Source: Ianthella basta (Eukaryota; Porifera; Demospongiae; Verongiida; Ianthellidae). Taken from it: a stretch of 64,000 nt of DNA. A program made the position numbers and the translations under genes. The stretch covers positions 1,121,458-1,185,457 of the forward strand of contig OZ025890.1 of the NCBI GenBank assembly GCA_964019415.1, in the 5' to 3' direction. The notes under the pieces were generated by a model, which was not told the origin of the DNA, did not search any database, and worked only from the letters and a program-made list of their open reading frames with translations. Shown here piece by piece: positions 1 to 30,787 of this stretch; position 1 is the stretch's first letter; every line of letters starts with the position of its first letter.

Positions 1-237
1 TTATATGCAAATCAGGTCACTTAGCAACCAGCGGTTGCTTAGCAATGTGTAACCTAGCAATTAATGATTTTTATCTAACTGTTAGCATTTCTCAAGATTT
101 GTGGAGTCAGTTCTCACAACCATAACCCACAGACAGGTCAATTATTCATTGGGTTTGAACCAGTACACAGCTCTCCCCTTTCACCCAGTGACCTTGCAAG
201 GAAAGAGAGCAGAGGCCTATAATAGCAGGTTGCCTAC

Positions 238-3200
238 ATTTGAGGTCTGCCCAGGCGAATTCCCATTGGTCCTCCAACTCTCTCCAAAGTACGCACAAAG
301 TCATGTACCTTTTGACCATCACTGCGTGTGAACATCACAAGGTATGCCTTTAGGATGAGGAGAAAGAAAGGGAGTGTGGGGCAGGGGAGGGAAACAGAGG
401 GGAAGAGAGGGGGGAGAGAGGAGAGGGAATGGGGAGGTGGAGGTGGAAGAGACCAGAGACCACATCACTTCAGACACTGCAATACTTGCCATTATTACTG
501 AAGGCTCAGGAGTACACAGGCCTAGCAACTGGTTCCATGTTCACAGGCAGTGAGTCACTGACCTGGACACTAATTGGTTGCATCAGGGGAGCACCACGCA
601 TCTCTCGGGTCCAGTCAGAGTCATGAGGCGAGTATGAGTACTAGTGTGGGGAGGGGGAGGGGAGGGGGAGGGCAGAGGGAGGGCAGGGGAGGGGAGGGGG
701 GAGGGGGGAGGGGGAGGGGAGGGGGGAGGGGGGAGGGGGAGGGGAGGGCAGGGAGAGGGAAGCAGGGGAGGGGGAGGGGAGGGGAGGGGAGGGGGAGGGG
801 AGGGGAGGGGAGGGGGAGGGCAGGAGGGGGAGGGCAGGGGGAGGGGAGGGGCAGGGGGAGGGGAGGGCAGGGGGAGGGGAGGGGAGGGGAGGGGAGGGGA
901 GGGGGAGGGGGAGGGGAGGGGGAGGGCAGGGGAGGGGAGGGGGAGGGCAGGGGAGGGACATACAGGGTCAACATGGTGGACAGGTGCAGAGCTGTGTATG
1001 AGGTAACAGATCTACTATGGTGACACAAAACAAACACTCACAGATTTCTGTGCCTGATACAGTTTCTCGGGTGGTAGGGCACGTCCATCAAAGCTGGCTG
1101 CCTTGGTGTCAAAGTGAAGATTCCAACCCTGAAGGATCTCCTGGGCTCCTGCGTTTCTAGAGCAGTGGAAGGAATTGAGGTGTGTGGGTCAGCATGTGTT
1201 GTGTGTGTCACAGATGTGGCACCCTGTGTGTGTGTGGCCACCTTGTGTACACACATGGGAGAAGCCATTCAAAAACAATAGCTTTGCATCAGCAGCAGGA
1301 GCTGATTACCAGCTGTGCTGGGTGTGGGATGACGCCATGACAACCAATCATCACATTTCACCCCTCTTCCACTACCATGACAACCAATCATCACATTTCA
1401 CCCATCTTCGGCTACCTGGCCATGTCTTCCATGAATCTGGTCAGTGTGTCAACTCGTTGCATGGGCTCCACTCTGGTGTGAACAGCGAGGTCCTTCATCA
1501 CCCTGAAGTCACTCCTCATCTCGTCAGTAAGACCAGTCATGTGGCACAGCTCAGGAACCAGCAGAATGGGGCCATCCATCCCTCGGCGCTGGTCCTGTGT
1601 GCAAATGGATGCGACGGTGGATAATGCACTAAACACACACACACACACAACACACACTCCACTTACTATCTTCTTTGGCATGCTAACAAGGAGGGGCTGT
1701 TCCTTGTCAGAAATCTTCTTGTTGTATGCGTTCTCGTAGTACTGCATAAAGGAGATTTCTCCACTGCGAGTGGTGAAGGTTGACAACGGGTTCTTGTCCC
1801 AGTCAATGTCGTCAATGCGATACGTCTTGTTGTTGTACCTAACAGAAAACAAACAGTCCAAGTAAACAAGCTTCAACACATCCACCAAGAGACCAATCTC
1901 TCCACACATTCACACCCTTCCCCACTCCTCACCTTGTCATGACAATGGTCCCAACCAGCTTCCTGGTTGCCTCTGCATGGAAATCCCTCCTGGCATTCTG
2001 ATGGATCTCATACATCATCTCCAATACAGTGATAGTGCGAAGAACTTTGTGCGAGAGTTCAGCGCACAGCATCACATTACGCTCGTAAGGGAGAATGGAG
2101 GTAATGAACCCAGGCCAGATCTCCACCCTGGATCAATGAGGAAGTCTGAATACACATTCGGACAGTTCAGGGCTGTCCCCTTATAATGCTCACTTGTGTT
2201 GAGGGACTGAGGTGGACAGCTTTGGGTTGTAGTAGTGGCGACCAATCTCCTGCATCTCCAGCTTCTCTTGCACTCTGTGGAGGGGAGGTGTGTGTGTGCG
2301 TGCATGTGTACCGTATAGCACAAAATTTTCGTGGGACAATGTTTTCACAAATCTTTAATTTTGGCTCAAACTGTAATTTTTGCGGGAAAAAATTAACGTT
2401 TTGTGAGAAGCAGGTAAGCCACGCCCCCTATACAATGGCGGCATAAAGCAAACAATCACGTCGAAGCGCTTGGAGCCATTGCTATGGCAGTGTTTAAGAC
2501 AGCACCATTTGTACAAAGTGTGGTTAGATACGCCTGCACCTGCTCAACCAGCTCACTTCCAAACAACAATGGACGACCTCTTTTCTTGTCTACTACTTCA
2601 CAACCATATCTTTACCTGCTTTCTTATTCTTTGCCAATTCCACCTCGTACTACTTCTTCCAAGTTTGCATGCTGCTTTCCCTGAGAGAACGGCCAGGCAA
2701 TGCTTGGAAAGGAATCGTACGGTCGCTGTTACACCATGCTCCGCTGCCCTTTTCCCAATACGAGCCTTTTCCTTCGGGATAAAGCGCTCTTACGCTCCAC
2801 GTCGTGAACTGCAAGCAGTATCCTCTTCGTCTGCATCAGTGCTGATGACCTTCACCTCTTCATTAGCAGCTACAATGGTGGACGCCAGTACTACTGTTGA
2901 CAGTGAGCTGCCTAGCTTTGGTAGCACTGAACCAGGGCACGTGAAGTAGTCATACAGAGACATTGATCACAGACTCACCCATAACGGCTGAAACCTTTAG
3001 GGCGGCAGCTGTAGCAGCGAACGCTTGGCGATGAGATCACAAACACGAGGCACTGTGCCTTCTGAGCTGCGCAGCTAGGCTAGATCTGCTGCGGTGTATA
3101 GTTACAGGTAACCATGCCATCATCGGTATAAGTTCACCTCCCAATGTATAGGCATAGAGTTAATACAAAATATTCGCAGGGAACATTTTGCAAATTGTAA

Positions 3201-4455
3201 TCTATCCACAAAATTCACAAAAAATTTCTCCCGCGAAACTTTTGCGTTATACACTACGCAATCATGTAACCACAAAGTCTGTTTGCATTGTCTATGAATA
3301 ACATTACACAAATAGTTGTGGGCCGTTTACTGTGTAAGTTCTAAAATTTCTGAAAGACGAAAATTTAACAAATAGTCACTCAGAAGGGTAGTTCACATTC
3401 ACAAGGGCAATTCACACTGTATTTTCGCGAATGGTCACCAAGTTATTTATGTTGGTATCATATGCAATGTATTTAAATACTGGGAGTATAAAGTATGAAA
3501 TATTCACGCTAATATATTTTTACGAATGCTGACTGCCTCACTAAATTTGCAAAAATATAGTCTCACGAAAAATAGAGCGTACATGATTGCTGCTGGCTCT
3601 GCCCATCAACACAGAGTGTAACAGCTGTAAACACCAACTACACTACAGCACACGTCAACTGGAGGCCTACATGTACTGTGTATGTGTGTATACGCTCCCA
3701 TCCTACTCCCCCCCCCCCCACCTCCCCCACCTCCTGAAGAGAATGTTGATCAGCTGCAGACAGGATGGGTCATGAGACTGGAGCTCATTGGTGAGTTTGA
3801 TCTTGATGTGGACCTCATCTCCCTCCTTCAGCTTGGACACCAGGTCGGTCTCCGGGTTGGGAAGGCGGCGAGGAAGGAAGAGGACCATGCCATCAAAGGC
3901 ACGGACCTTACCAATCAGCTCCTCATGATCGCGAACTAGTTTCTTCCTTAGTGCCTTCGAGTCGACGGGTGGGTTGAAATCCACATGGTACTGGTAGATG
4001 GCTGAGTCAGGGCGTGCATTCAGCACAAAATAGTTGGTAAGCAGTGGAATTGGAGTGCCACTGACTCCCTTTATGTCTTGAATGTGAGGTGGTCTCAAGA
4101 GTGGCTCCTGGTAGCGGGAAACAGACGCTTCCCTTGGACGCTTCAGTGGAGGCTCATCTCCTGTACTCCTTGATGGCCTACTATCACTAGTCGCCTGTGG
4201 TGCTTTGGCTCCAGACCCAGATGGGCCTCCACTGGAGGACCCCATAGCTCCACTACTGGAGAATGCCCTGGAGGATGCCCAAGAGGGCCCTGGCTCAGCA
4301 GAGGATGGTCTATGGTGGGCAGGTGACTGGTGCCCTTGGGTTTGGCCCCTCCCCAGTGCTCTGGGGCCCCCTGCCTCCATGTGCCGGGGTTGGGCAGGGG
4401 CCGGGGGCGGAGGCTGCGTCGTCCCCCTCGCCCGCCCACGAGCTCTCCCTGTCAT
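238..4455 (-). CDS. piwi: Piwi-clade Argonaute, partial (N-terminal to MID region; catalytic PIWI domain lies off the left edge)
   Basis: Piwi proteins bind piRNAs and silence transposons in germ and stem cells. Coding exons on the minus strand, in order: 4455-3731, 2274-2194, 2127-1933, 1838-1667, 1594-1416, 1156-1042, 640-563, 347-238. All have GT-AG borders and matching phases and give about 551 residues. The start is the ATG opening [11 protein letters not shown], the RG-rich N-terminus typical of Piwi proteins and a substrate for arginine methylation and Tudor binding. An upstream in-frame ATG at 4542 is less likely. A Pro/Ser/Gly-rich stretch is followed by the N domain ([13 protein letters not shown], near residue 135), then EIGRHYYNP, then PAZ (about residues 290-400, with [17 protein letters not shown]), then [25 protein letters not shown] and the start of MID. 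No further exon is visible left of 238, so the DEDH catalytic residues cannot be judged. Family assignment is firm; the paralogue is not resolved. Confidence 0.95.
646..957 (+). repeat. G-rich purine tract (GGGGA)n in Piwi intron 6
   Basis: An almost pure run of G and A built from 5- and 6-base GGGGA/GGGGGA units with occasional GGCA interruptions. It fills most of the intron between Piwi exons 6 and 7 (641-1041). The transcribed RNA is therefore a polypyrimidine tract of about 310 bases that ends close to the acceptor at 641. The plus strand could form G-quadruplexes. The long open frames through it are repeat artefacts. Confidence 0.9.
1334..1412 (+). repeat. Two-copy 41-bp tandem duplication in Piwi intron 5
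   Basis: CCATGACAACCAATCATCAC occurs at 1334 and again 41 bases later, each copy followed by similar pyrimidine-rich sequence. It lies in the intron between exons 5 and 6, just upstream of the donor-side exon boundary at 1416. No function is apparent. Confidence 0.7.
2309..3586. mobile_element. Degenerate inverted-repeat element(s) in Piwi intron 1
   Basis: The 1.46-kb first Piwi intron (2275-3730) holds AT-rich sequence whose ends resemble each other in inverse orientation. CGTATAGCACAAAATTTTCG at 2312 compares with the complement of the stretch ending near 3256 (GTATAACGCAAAAGTTTCGC). A further similar end reading towards 3586 suggests nested or composite copies. No transposase is recognisable; the open frame at 2470-2949 matches nothing I know. 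Family unknown, boundaries approximate. Confidence 0.35.
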
Positions 4456-5777
4456 TGTTTGCAGCCAGTGATGGCACTGCAGTGTCCCAAACTGGTTACT
4501 GCAGCGGTAGGGGAGGCAGCGGAAAATTGCACGTAAGCACAATAACGGGAGCGTTCGTACATGTTAGACAAGGCACTAAGCAGTCGACAAAACTATACAA
4601 ACGGCACTCAAACTGTCGTACTGCTGCGGATGGCACAATTACCCCGCACAGGGTACTCTCTCACTTCGTGTGTTCACGCGTGCAACTGCAGCAGCAATGG
4701 CGAGCGGTAGAGGGCCTGCAACCGATGCCGTACGACGTACCCTCCGCCTGTCGTCCTATTGAAGAGCGGCAAATGTTTATCAGATGAATTTCTGCACTGA
4801 GCACGCTCAGAGTTGACGTCATGTAAGGAGCAGCCAATCACCTTCGTTGCAGGAGAAACGCGTCCGAAAATTAAAACCTTTTATTTCTGCGAAATCGTTT
4901 GATCTATGGGTGGACGAAGCCCTTTCTACAATCCCCTCCACTCCCGCAGCTGCATGGAGTCAACTGATGTGCACGGACATGTCAGTACAAGTCAGTTGAT
5001 CCGCTACACGTCCAAAGAATAGATTTTAGCTCCTGACCTTGCTTGCAGTATAACACTGTGCATCCCTGCTGAAACACCCAGCTGCGTGGCCACCTGATCA
5101 TGAGCTCACTGCGCTGCAGACGTGTGTGCCGTGTTCCCACTACAAGGACCTTGGTGCAGCTACAAGGGAAGCTGCAATTTCCCTAGATCACATAGCCCAG
5201 CCAGCTGTGAATCCATGTATGGGGTGAAAGCATCAAAGCGCCATGGGCGGGAAGGAAGAACAGGCTTGCATAACACATCTTGCGATTGCGACACATGGTC
5301 ATTAATACTATATATTGACATGGTTTGTGTAATAGTATTCATGACCTTGCAATGTGTCCTAGACCCTCTCACTCTACTACATGGGCCATGCAAGCACCCG
5401 GAGAGGGGCTAGCATGCTAGGCTATAGCTATCACAGATATAGATTCAAGTATCTATGAATCAATCAATTACAATTGATCAATGTTCAAAATCAACAGACA
5501 AGACTCATACTATACAGCTGCAGTACATTATCTGTGAGGACATTGAAAGACTTAGAAAGTATAGTAGCATATGCATAATATTACATGTGTTGCAATAATT
5601 GGCAGAGCACAAACTTACAATTAATGGAAAAAAATAAAGTATAACTAGAGAGTATAATGCACAAACCACTTGAATTGCATCCAATACAAATAATAGGCAC
5701 ATATAAAAGATAACATGCATGTGAGGGTGCATACAACCAATTTAAAGGTCACTGAGTCACTTTAGCTGTTCACTACA
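4456..5777. other. Intergenic region: Piwi upstream sequence and 3' flank of the PX-SH3-SH2 gene
   Basis: 1.3 kb between two genes transcribed in the same direction. The part next to Piwi (4456 to about 4900) is GC-richer, has no repeats and should hold the Piwi promoter and 5' UTR. The part near 5778 is AT-rich and is probably the 3' UTR of the scaffold gene. I see no RNA gene or convincing additional coding exon. Confidence 0.6.
4814..4821. promoter_or_regulatory. Palindromic CRE-type site TGACGTCA upstream of Piwi
   Basis: A perfect CREB/ATF-type octamer lies about 360 bp upstream of the Piwi start codon, with a CCAAT box (GCCAATCA) about a dozen bases further from the gene. Both are common promoter elements. 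Use by Piwi is inferred from position only, and an 8-mer can arise by chance. Confidence 0.35.
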
Positions 5778-26005
<20,228 letters not shown>

Positions 26006-26224
26006 GGTTCCGAACCAGCTGGTAGCTCGGGCTGGAAGAGAGGGTCGTGCAGTAAAACCATATAGGGTGCAATAACTACATTCATACCTGTGGGAGACAC
26101 TCCTAGTTATGGAGGCGGAGATAGGTCTAGTTATTAATTCGTCAGTTGCTATGACAACACCTGCTACCAGCTAACACATGGCGGCTTGAGCGTGTGCCAT
26201 CTGCAGTCCCAGTAGCGAGAGGAT
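26006..26224. promoter_or_regulatory. Divergent promoter between the scaffold gene (minus) and tektin-1 (plus)
   Basis: The two start codons face away from each other across 219 bp, so both promoters and 5' UTRs must share this segment unless distant non-coding exons exist. It contains an X-box described separately. Confidence 0.75.
26145..26158 (+). promoter_or_regulatory. RFX X-box (GTTGCTATGACAAC) upstream of tektin-1
   Basis: All 14 positions satisfy the published X-box consensus RYYNYYATRRNRAC recognised by RFX factors, the main regulators of cilium genes. It lies 67 bp upstream of the tektin-1 ATG, within the distance typical of functional X-boxes, and about 140 bp from the scaffold gene ATG. 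Confidence 0.75.
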
Positions 26225-27433
26225 ATGGCCCAAGTTGTGAAGTCTCCCCCAAAGTCTTATCCCCATGAATGGAAGCTGTCTAATCAGACGCAGTATGTCA
26301 CAGCTGAGGCGGAGCGTTCAGCGTCCGAGCGTTTGCGTGACGAAACGCAACGAGTAATTGAGGCCACCGATGCCAGAACCAGAAAAGCCCAGGCTGACGT
26401 GGAGCGAAATCTCTCCAAGAGAATCAGTGACGTAGAATTTTGGAAGGATGAAGTGCATCGAAAGATTGAGGAGGCCGGCGGCGAGATAGCCTCCCTCCAG
26501 GGCTCCAAGGAACAACTCGACTTCGCCCTGCAGTGTACCGTGACGCCGATGGAGGTGGCGCAGACCTGCTCCAGCTACCGCCAGGGAAGGAAAGGGATAG
26601 ACCTAGTGCATGACGACGTGGAGATACAGCTGATGAAGGTGAAGCATGGCCTAGGAACGTGTGAATCTCTACAGCTGGTACCAGGACATGCTAATAGTAG
26701 GGAACTGTGACATTAGAGTACGTGCATATGCATAGCAGTGATGAGTTGCAGCCAAACACCATTGTGAGCTTTGTTGTGTCCATTACTCATTATCTATGTA
26801 TACTTCAACCCCTCCCCTCCCCTCCCTCCCCCCCCCCCCCATTCACAGGAAGTGGAGGTGATTGATGGGGTACAGGGTCTTCTCCATCGCACACTGAACC
26901 AGACCAACGAACAGCTCCGCATCCTTCGGTCCTGCAAGTACAAGTTGGAGAAGGACATCAGCGACAAGTTCCTGGCACTGAGCTTGGACCAGACCAGTCT
27001 GGAGGCAAAGGCAAATGGCACAGGCAACTTCAGCAGCCGCACCACAACCGCTGTGGACCCCAAGTGAGAATACCTCCACCTCACATTGAACCTGCTTCTT
27101 CCTCTTCATTATTGTGAACTCATTCAACTCTCTTTGGTATAGTCCTTCTGAGAGTGTGTATTCTATCCTATCATCTGGCAATCCGTGCAGGTCCATTACT
27201 CCTAGCCAGTGGGAGAACTTCTCCAACCAGAACATCCTGAAGGCTGAGAAGGAGCGCAATGCCTCCTCCACCCTTCGTGGGGTCATCCGCAGTGTGCTGG
27301 ACCAGAGCTTGGAAGACATGCTGCGGCAGAGAGCTGTAGTCAACCAGGCCTTTGACCAGCGGATCAGGGAGACAACAGAAGCAAAGGAGAGGCTGGAGGA
27401 ACACCTTGCAAAGGCAAGTCATTCCCCAGGCCC

Positions 27434-27482
<49 letters not shown>

Positions 27483-27989
27483 GTGCATCCTGTTTATTTT
27501 GCTAGCCAGTTTCACACACGTCCCCATGTACATCCATTTGCAGGTCAATGCAGATATCAGTGGCATGGAGGACAACATTAGTGCTCTTGAGAAGGCCATC
27601 TCCGACAAGCAAGGCCCTTATGCACTAGCTCACAGCCGGCTGAACATACGCAGCCAGAGACCCAATGTGGAGCTGGTGCACGACCCCCCACAGCAGAGGC
27701 TTATTCAAGAAGTAGGGGAGATAGCCGGTGAGCATACACAATCAACATCAAGGATAGTGCTATGAGCGTGTGTAAAAATGAAGATTAAAATTGACAGAGC
27801 CCGTGTCTCTTTGTGTCTTGTATAGAGAGTACACGTCAGCTGCAGGAGAAGCTGCAGGAATCACAAGCTGCTCTGAAGGGTCTCCTCCGTCGCCAGCTAG
27901 CCCTAGAGGAAGACATCGAGATCAAAACTGGCTCACTATACATTGACAGGGATATGTGCGTGAAGCTTCGCAGCGAACAGCTACAGTAA
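26225..27989 (+). CDS. TEKT1: Tektin-1, complete
   Basis: Tektins are coiled-coil filament proteins inside axonemal doublet microtubules of cilia and flagella. Five exons: 26225-26638, 26849-27063, 27191-27413, 27544-27727, 27826-27989. Phases agree and the sum is 1,200 bases, 399 residues plus stop, a normal tektin length. The N-terminus (PPKSYPHEW), GRKGIDLVHD, SCKYKLEKDISDKFLAL, ALEKAISDKQGP and LKGLLRRQLALEEDIEIK follow tektin-1 more closely than other tektins as I recall them. The tektin nonapeptide is RPNVELVHD here instead of the usual RPNVELCRD, so the conserved Cys is absent. Intron 3 (27414-27543) uses a GC-AG pair, AAG|GCAAGT, and contains a (CA)n tract. The X-box in the promoter fits a ciliary role. 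The gene is tail-to-tail with TMEM17, the stop codons being 97 bp apart. Confidence 0.95.
27437..27480 (+). repeat. (CA)n microsatellite in tektin intron 3
   Basis: Pure AC tract inside the GC-AG intron, CA in the transcript. Confidence 0.9.
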
Positions 27990-28086
27990 CTCTCCCACTC
28001 TTCTATGCAACTCAGTCATAAACACTGGAATTAAAGTGAATAGAACATGTACTCAAAGTCTATTATAAGCCCTTACCAGCTGTATT

Positions 28087-28210
28087 TCATTCCTTGTGTA
28101 AGTGCTCTAGTGTCTCCATTTCAAATTCCTCTCTTGGAGTGGAAATTGGAACCACAGCCTCGCGTCTTGTGAGCTGAAACTTGATTGACTGGGCTCTCAT
28201 CATTACCTGT

Positions 28211-28288
<78 letters not shown>

Positions 28289-29695
28289 GAAAGTTTCATC
28301 CTACGAAATTAAATCAGGCCCCAGCTAGTGAGGCTAAGACCCTGCAACCGCCAAAGGAAAACTTGTGATCCGTGAAAGTTAATTTAAAGTGTATACAGTG
28401 GAGAGTAGGGTAGACTGGAATAAGTGTAAATGCCAACCGAAAGGTGTCTGGGGAATTGGAGCACAAAGTTGGTGGATGCTCTAAGGCATTATCATGACAA
28501 TGGGATCTATAGGCATTACCATGACAATGGGATTTATAGGCATTACCATGGCAATGGAATCTATAAGCACATGCAGTGAATAGTACATATAGAGTCCTAC
28601 ACACACTTTAGCACACATGGGGGGCTCACCTGCAGTGCTCTGAAGCCAAACAGCACCTCAAGTGCAAAGAACCCGAACAAAGGCACTCCTGCAACTATCT
28701 CAATGGGCAGGATGATGGAGTTGACATTCACCAGGAGATAGAGGGTGGTGAAGAGTTGGAAAAGAGTCATCAGCCAAAATCCTGCAAGCTCTGGGACCTG
28801 TGACAAGGATGGGGAGGGCGGTGGTACAGTTCAGGCCATAAGACTGCATTCTGGACCTCTGGAGGCTAATGCTGGTATTATATAGTAAGTCCTTGCTGTA
28901 CTGTATTACAAATAACATATGTACATAGCACTATAGGTGCACTTAGTCATCTAACCAGACCCTTTCACTGCTTCCACTATTGTGCAACAATCACAGAGGG
29001 TTGTACAATAGTGAAACTGGTCTAGCCGCCCTGACAGATACAACATACCACAACGACACCTACAGCTGCAGCCACACTCACCTTCTCTCTTAGGTTGCCT
29101 TCATAGCCGAGGTACAGTCTAATAGGCTCAATCAAACTCATCACCACATACAATATGATGGTGATCACTTGGTAGTGTGATGGGAGGTGATGGAACTGCA
29201 TGGAGCAAACATGAAAGTTGCTGGGTGAGTGAGTGTTATTCGTACTTAGAACCAAACATGCCTACAACACATGTGTTAGTTAAGTAGAACTGGTGAAAGA
29301 ACTGAGAGAAGAGGATTCCCATGTTGTAAAGGCAGAGACAGTGACTGGGCACACATTCATGCATTATGCATGTGTCAACAACAGCCTCCTACATACAAAC
29401 CACATGCAATCAACTCTGCAACTCCAACAGCAGCGTCTTATTCGCTCCATACCTTCAATATTAGCCCCAGGACAACGGCAAGCGCCCACATGGGCGAATA
29501 GCAGATGTTGAAGTACATTAGCATCTGAAGAGGAAGGCTACTCAGAACCTTCACGCCTGCGGTGTAGTAGGATAGAACATGTTCTTCAGCACATTAATTC
29601 CAAAGAGGCGAAGGCTGTGTCACTGTAGGACGCATACCTGGGATGAGGGGCGCTGTTGACCTGTAACTACTAAACGGTCTGCTTCTGGCGGCCAT
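28087..29695 (-). CDS. TMEM17: TMEM17, ciliary transition-zone membrane protein, complete
   Basis: TMEM17 is a four-pass membrane protein of the ciliary transition zone (MKS/B9 complex), where it gates entry of membrane proteins. Exons: 29695-29638, 29556-29453, 29195-29082, 28797-28630, 28206-28087. Phases agree and the sum is 564 bases, 187 residues, close to the vertebrate length (about 198). Diagnostic segments: SSLPLQMLMYFN before the first membrane helix, the second helix followed by IEPIRLYLGYEGNLREK, then VPELAGFWLMTLFQ entering the third helix, and a fourth helix (FGFFALEVLFGFRAL). The hydrophilic tail is rich in Arg and Glu. The start ATG opens MAARSRPFSSYRS. Intron 4 carries a long (GT)n tract that runs nearly into the acceptor. 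The promoter is shared with the divergent CCDC86 gene. Confidence 0.94.
28211..28283 (+). repeat. (CA)n microsatellite running into the TMEM17 exon 5 acceptor
   Basis: On the coding strand a (GT)n tract ends ...GTGTGCACAG exactly at the acceptor of exon 5 (28206). It replaces the usual polypyrimidine tract with alternating GU. Confidence 0.9.
28485..28565 (+). repeat. 27-bp tandem repeat, exactly three copies
   Basis: Unit GGCATTACCATGACAATGGG + ATCTATA, with one to three substitutions between copies. It lies in TMEM17 intron 4. Confidence 0.9.
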
Positions 29696-29772
29696 TTTAT
29701 CATGGTATGCCACAATTTATACACATTGCCTAGATGCTTTACCTGTAATAATCCACTTGAGCGTAGGCCATC
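29696..29772. promoter_or_regulatory. 77-bp divergent promoter between TMEM17 and CCDC86
   Basis: The start codons of TMEM17 (minus) and CCDC86 (plus) are separated by only 77 bp, so their transcription start regions must overlap or lie within each other's coding exons. No X-box matching the consensus was found in this segment. Confidence 0.7.
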
Positions 29773-30787
29773 ATGGGCAAGACGAAAGGTGCCAGTACCA
29801 GCAGCCGCACTGTCATACCACGAGGGAGGCCCAAGTCAGGCAGAGTGTGGAAGTCTCCAAGGCAGAGGTTAGCCGTGTAATGTTACTCACTGGAGTGAGG
29901 CCTGCTTAGCATAGACTTTAGATTCCTCCACCCTGGCAGCCAAAAAGTCCAGCACATATCAACTGTACCAAACTGCTTCTGTAGAGGCTATCTATAATCT
30001 TCACAAGCATGGTATTCTCTGTCCTGTATCTTTTGGTTGCCCTCACATCTTCAGCCCACTGGACTGTGTTAGTTAGTTCTGGAGTCTCTATGGTTCCACG
30101 GGCTGGAACAACAAAGTCCCTTTTAACCATGCTTTCATCTCTTCCAATTTATTAGGAGCTCGACAGTTGTCGCTGTTAAGCCATGGAAGAAGTCATGGGA
30201 CAAACACATGCAAGAACGCTATGACAAGAAGAAGATAAAGGAGCAGGAGAAGGAGATGAAGGAGAAAGCCAAAGAAGAAGTTGAGGATAGAAGGAAGAGG
30301 GTGGAGGAGAATCAAAAGAGGAGGGAAGAGAACAGAAAGAAGGCTGAAGTACTACAGAAGGTCAGTGCCAACAAAGCACTGACTGAGGAGCCCTAAGCAC
30401 CAAGTGATGCACTGAGAATTGTAGCATACGTCCTGTACGTTATACAACCAGCAGCTGTGATACTGATTTTGACATTCTGTGTGCTGTATGCTATATACAT
30501 CCCTGTGGATCAGGCCTTGTGGTTGAGAAGGCGATTGTAGGATATTTCATCCCTCGTAGCCCTTTGTCAGCTGTATACGGCATTACTGTATGTTCGTAGT
30601 TATAACTACCTGTATACCCACATGCATAGTGTGTGTGTGTATGCACTGTGTTGTGCGCTTGTGTGTGTACTCACACAATTAATGATGAATCACTTGCACA
30701 CCTGTACATACATTCCTTTAGATCACCAATCCAAGAAAGCTCAAGAGATTAAAGAAGAAGCAGATGAAGAACATAGAGAAGAGATAA
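29773..30787 (+). CDS. CCDC86: CCDC86/Cgr1-like nucleolar protein, complete and short
   Basis: The Cgr1/CCDC86 family consists of basic coiled-coil nucleolar proteins; yeast Cgr1 acts in 60S ribosome biogenesis. Exons: 29773-29867, 30156-30360, 30722-30787. Phases agree and the sum is 366 bases, 121 residues. The first exon contains the family signature VIPRGRPKSGRVWK. The second begins SSTVVAVKPWKKSWDKHM and continues as a charged Lys/Glu/Arg helix. The third is ITNPRKLKRLKKKQMKNIEK followed by Arg and a stop, matching the family C-terminus. The length equals yeast Cgr1 and lacks the long N-terminal extension of vertebrate CCDC86. The second exon stays open past the donor at 30360 to a stop at 30396, so intron retention would give a different C-terminus. 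Confidence 0.9.

Noticed and set aside
574-1037. Gly/Arg-rich and Pro-rich frames on both strands
   Set aside because: They are translations of the GGGGA purine tract in Piwi intron 6. Flanking Piwi exons splice around it in phase.
1371-1384. Second X-box-like match (ACTACCATGACAAC) in Piwi intron 5
   Set aside because: It satisfies the loose consensus but lies deep in an intron within a 41-bp duplication, with no nearby start codon. Probably chance.
2470-2949. 159-residue plus-strand frame in Piwi intron 1
   Set aside because: No recognisable domain, no splice partner, and it sits within degenerate inverted-repeat element sequence.
29918-30130. 70-residue minus-strand frame between CCDC86 exons 1 and 2
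   Set aside because: No start context, family resemblance or splice partner was found. It lies in an intron of CCDC86 on the other strand and is probably chance.
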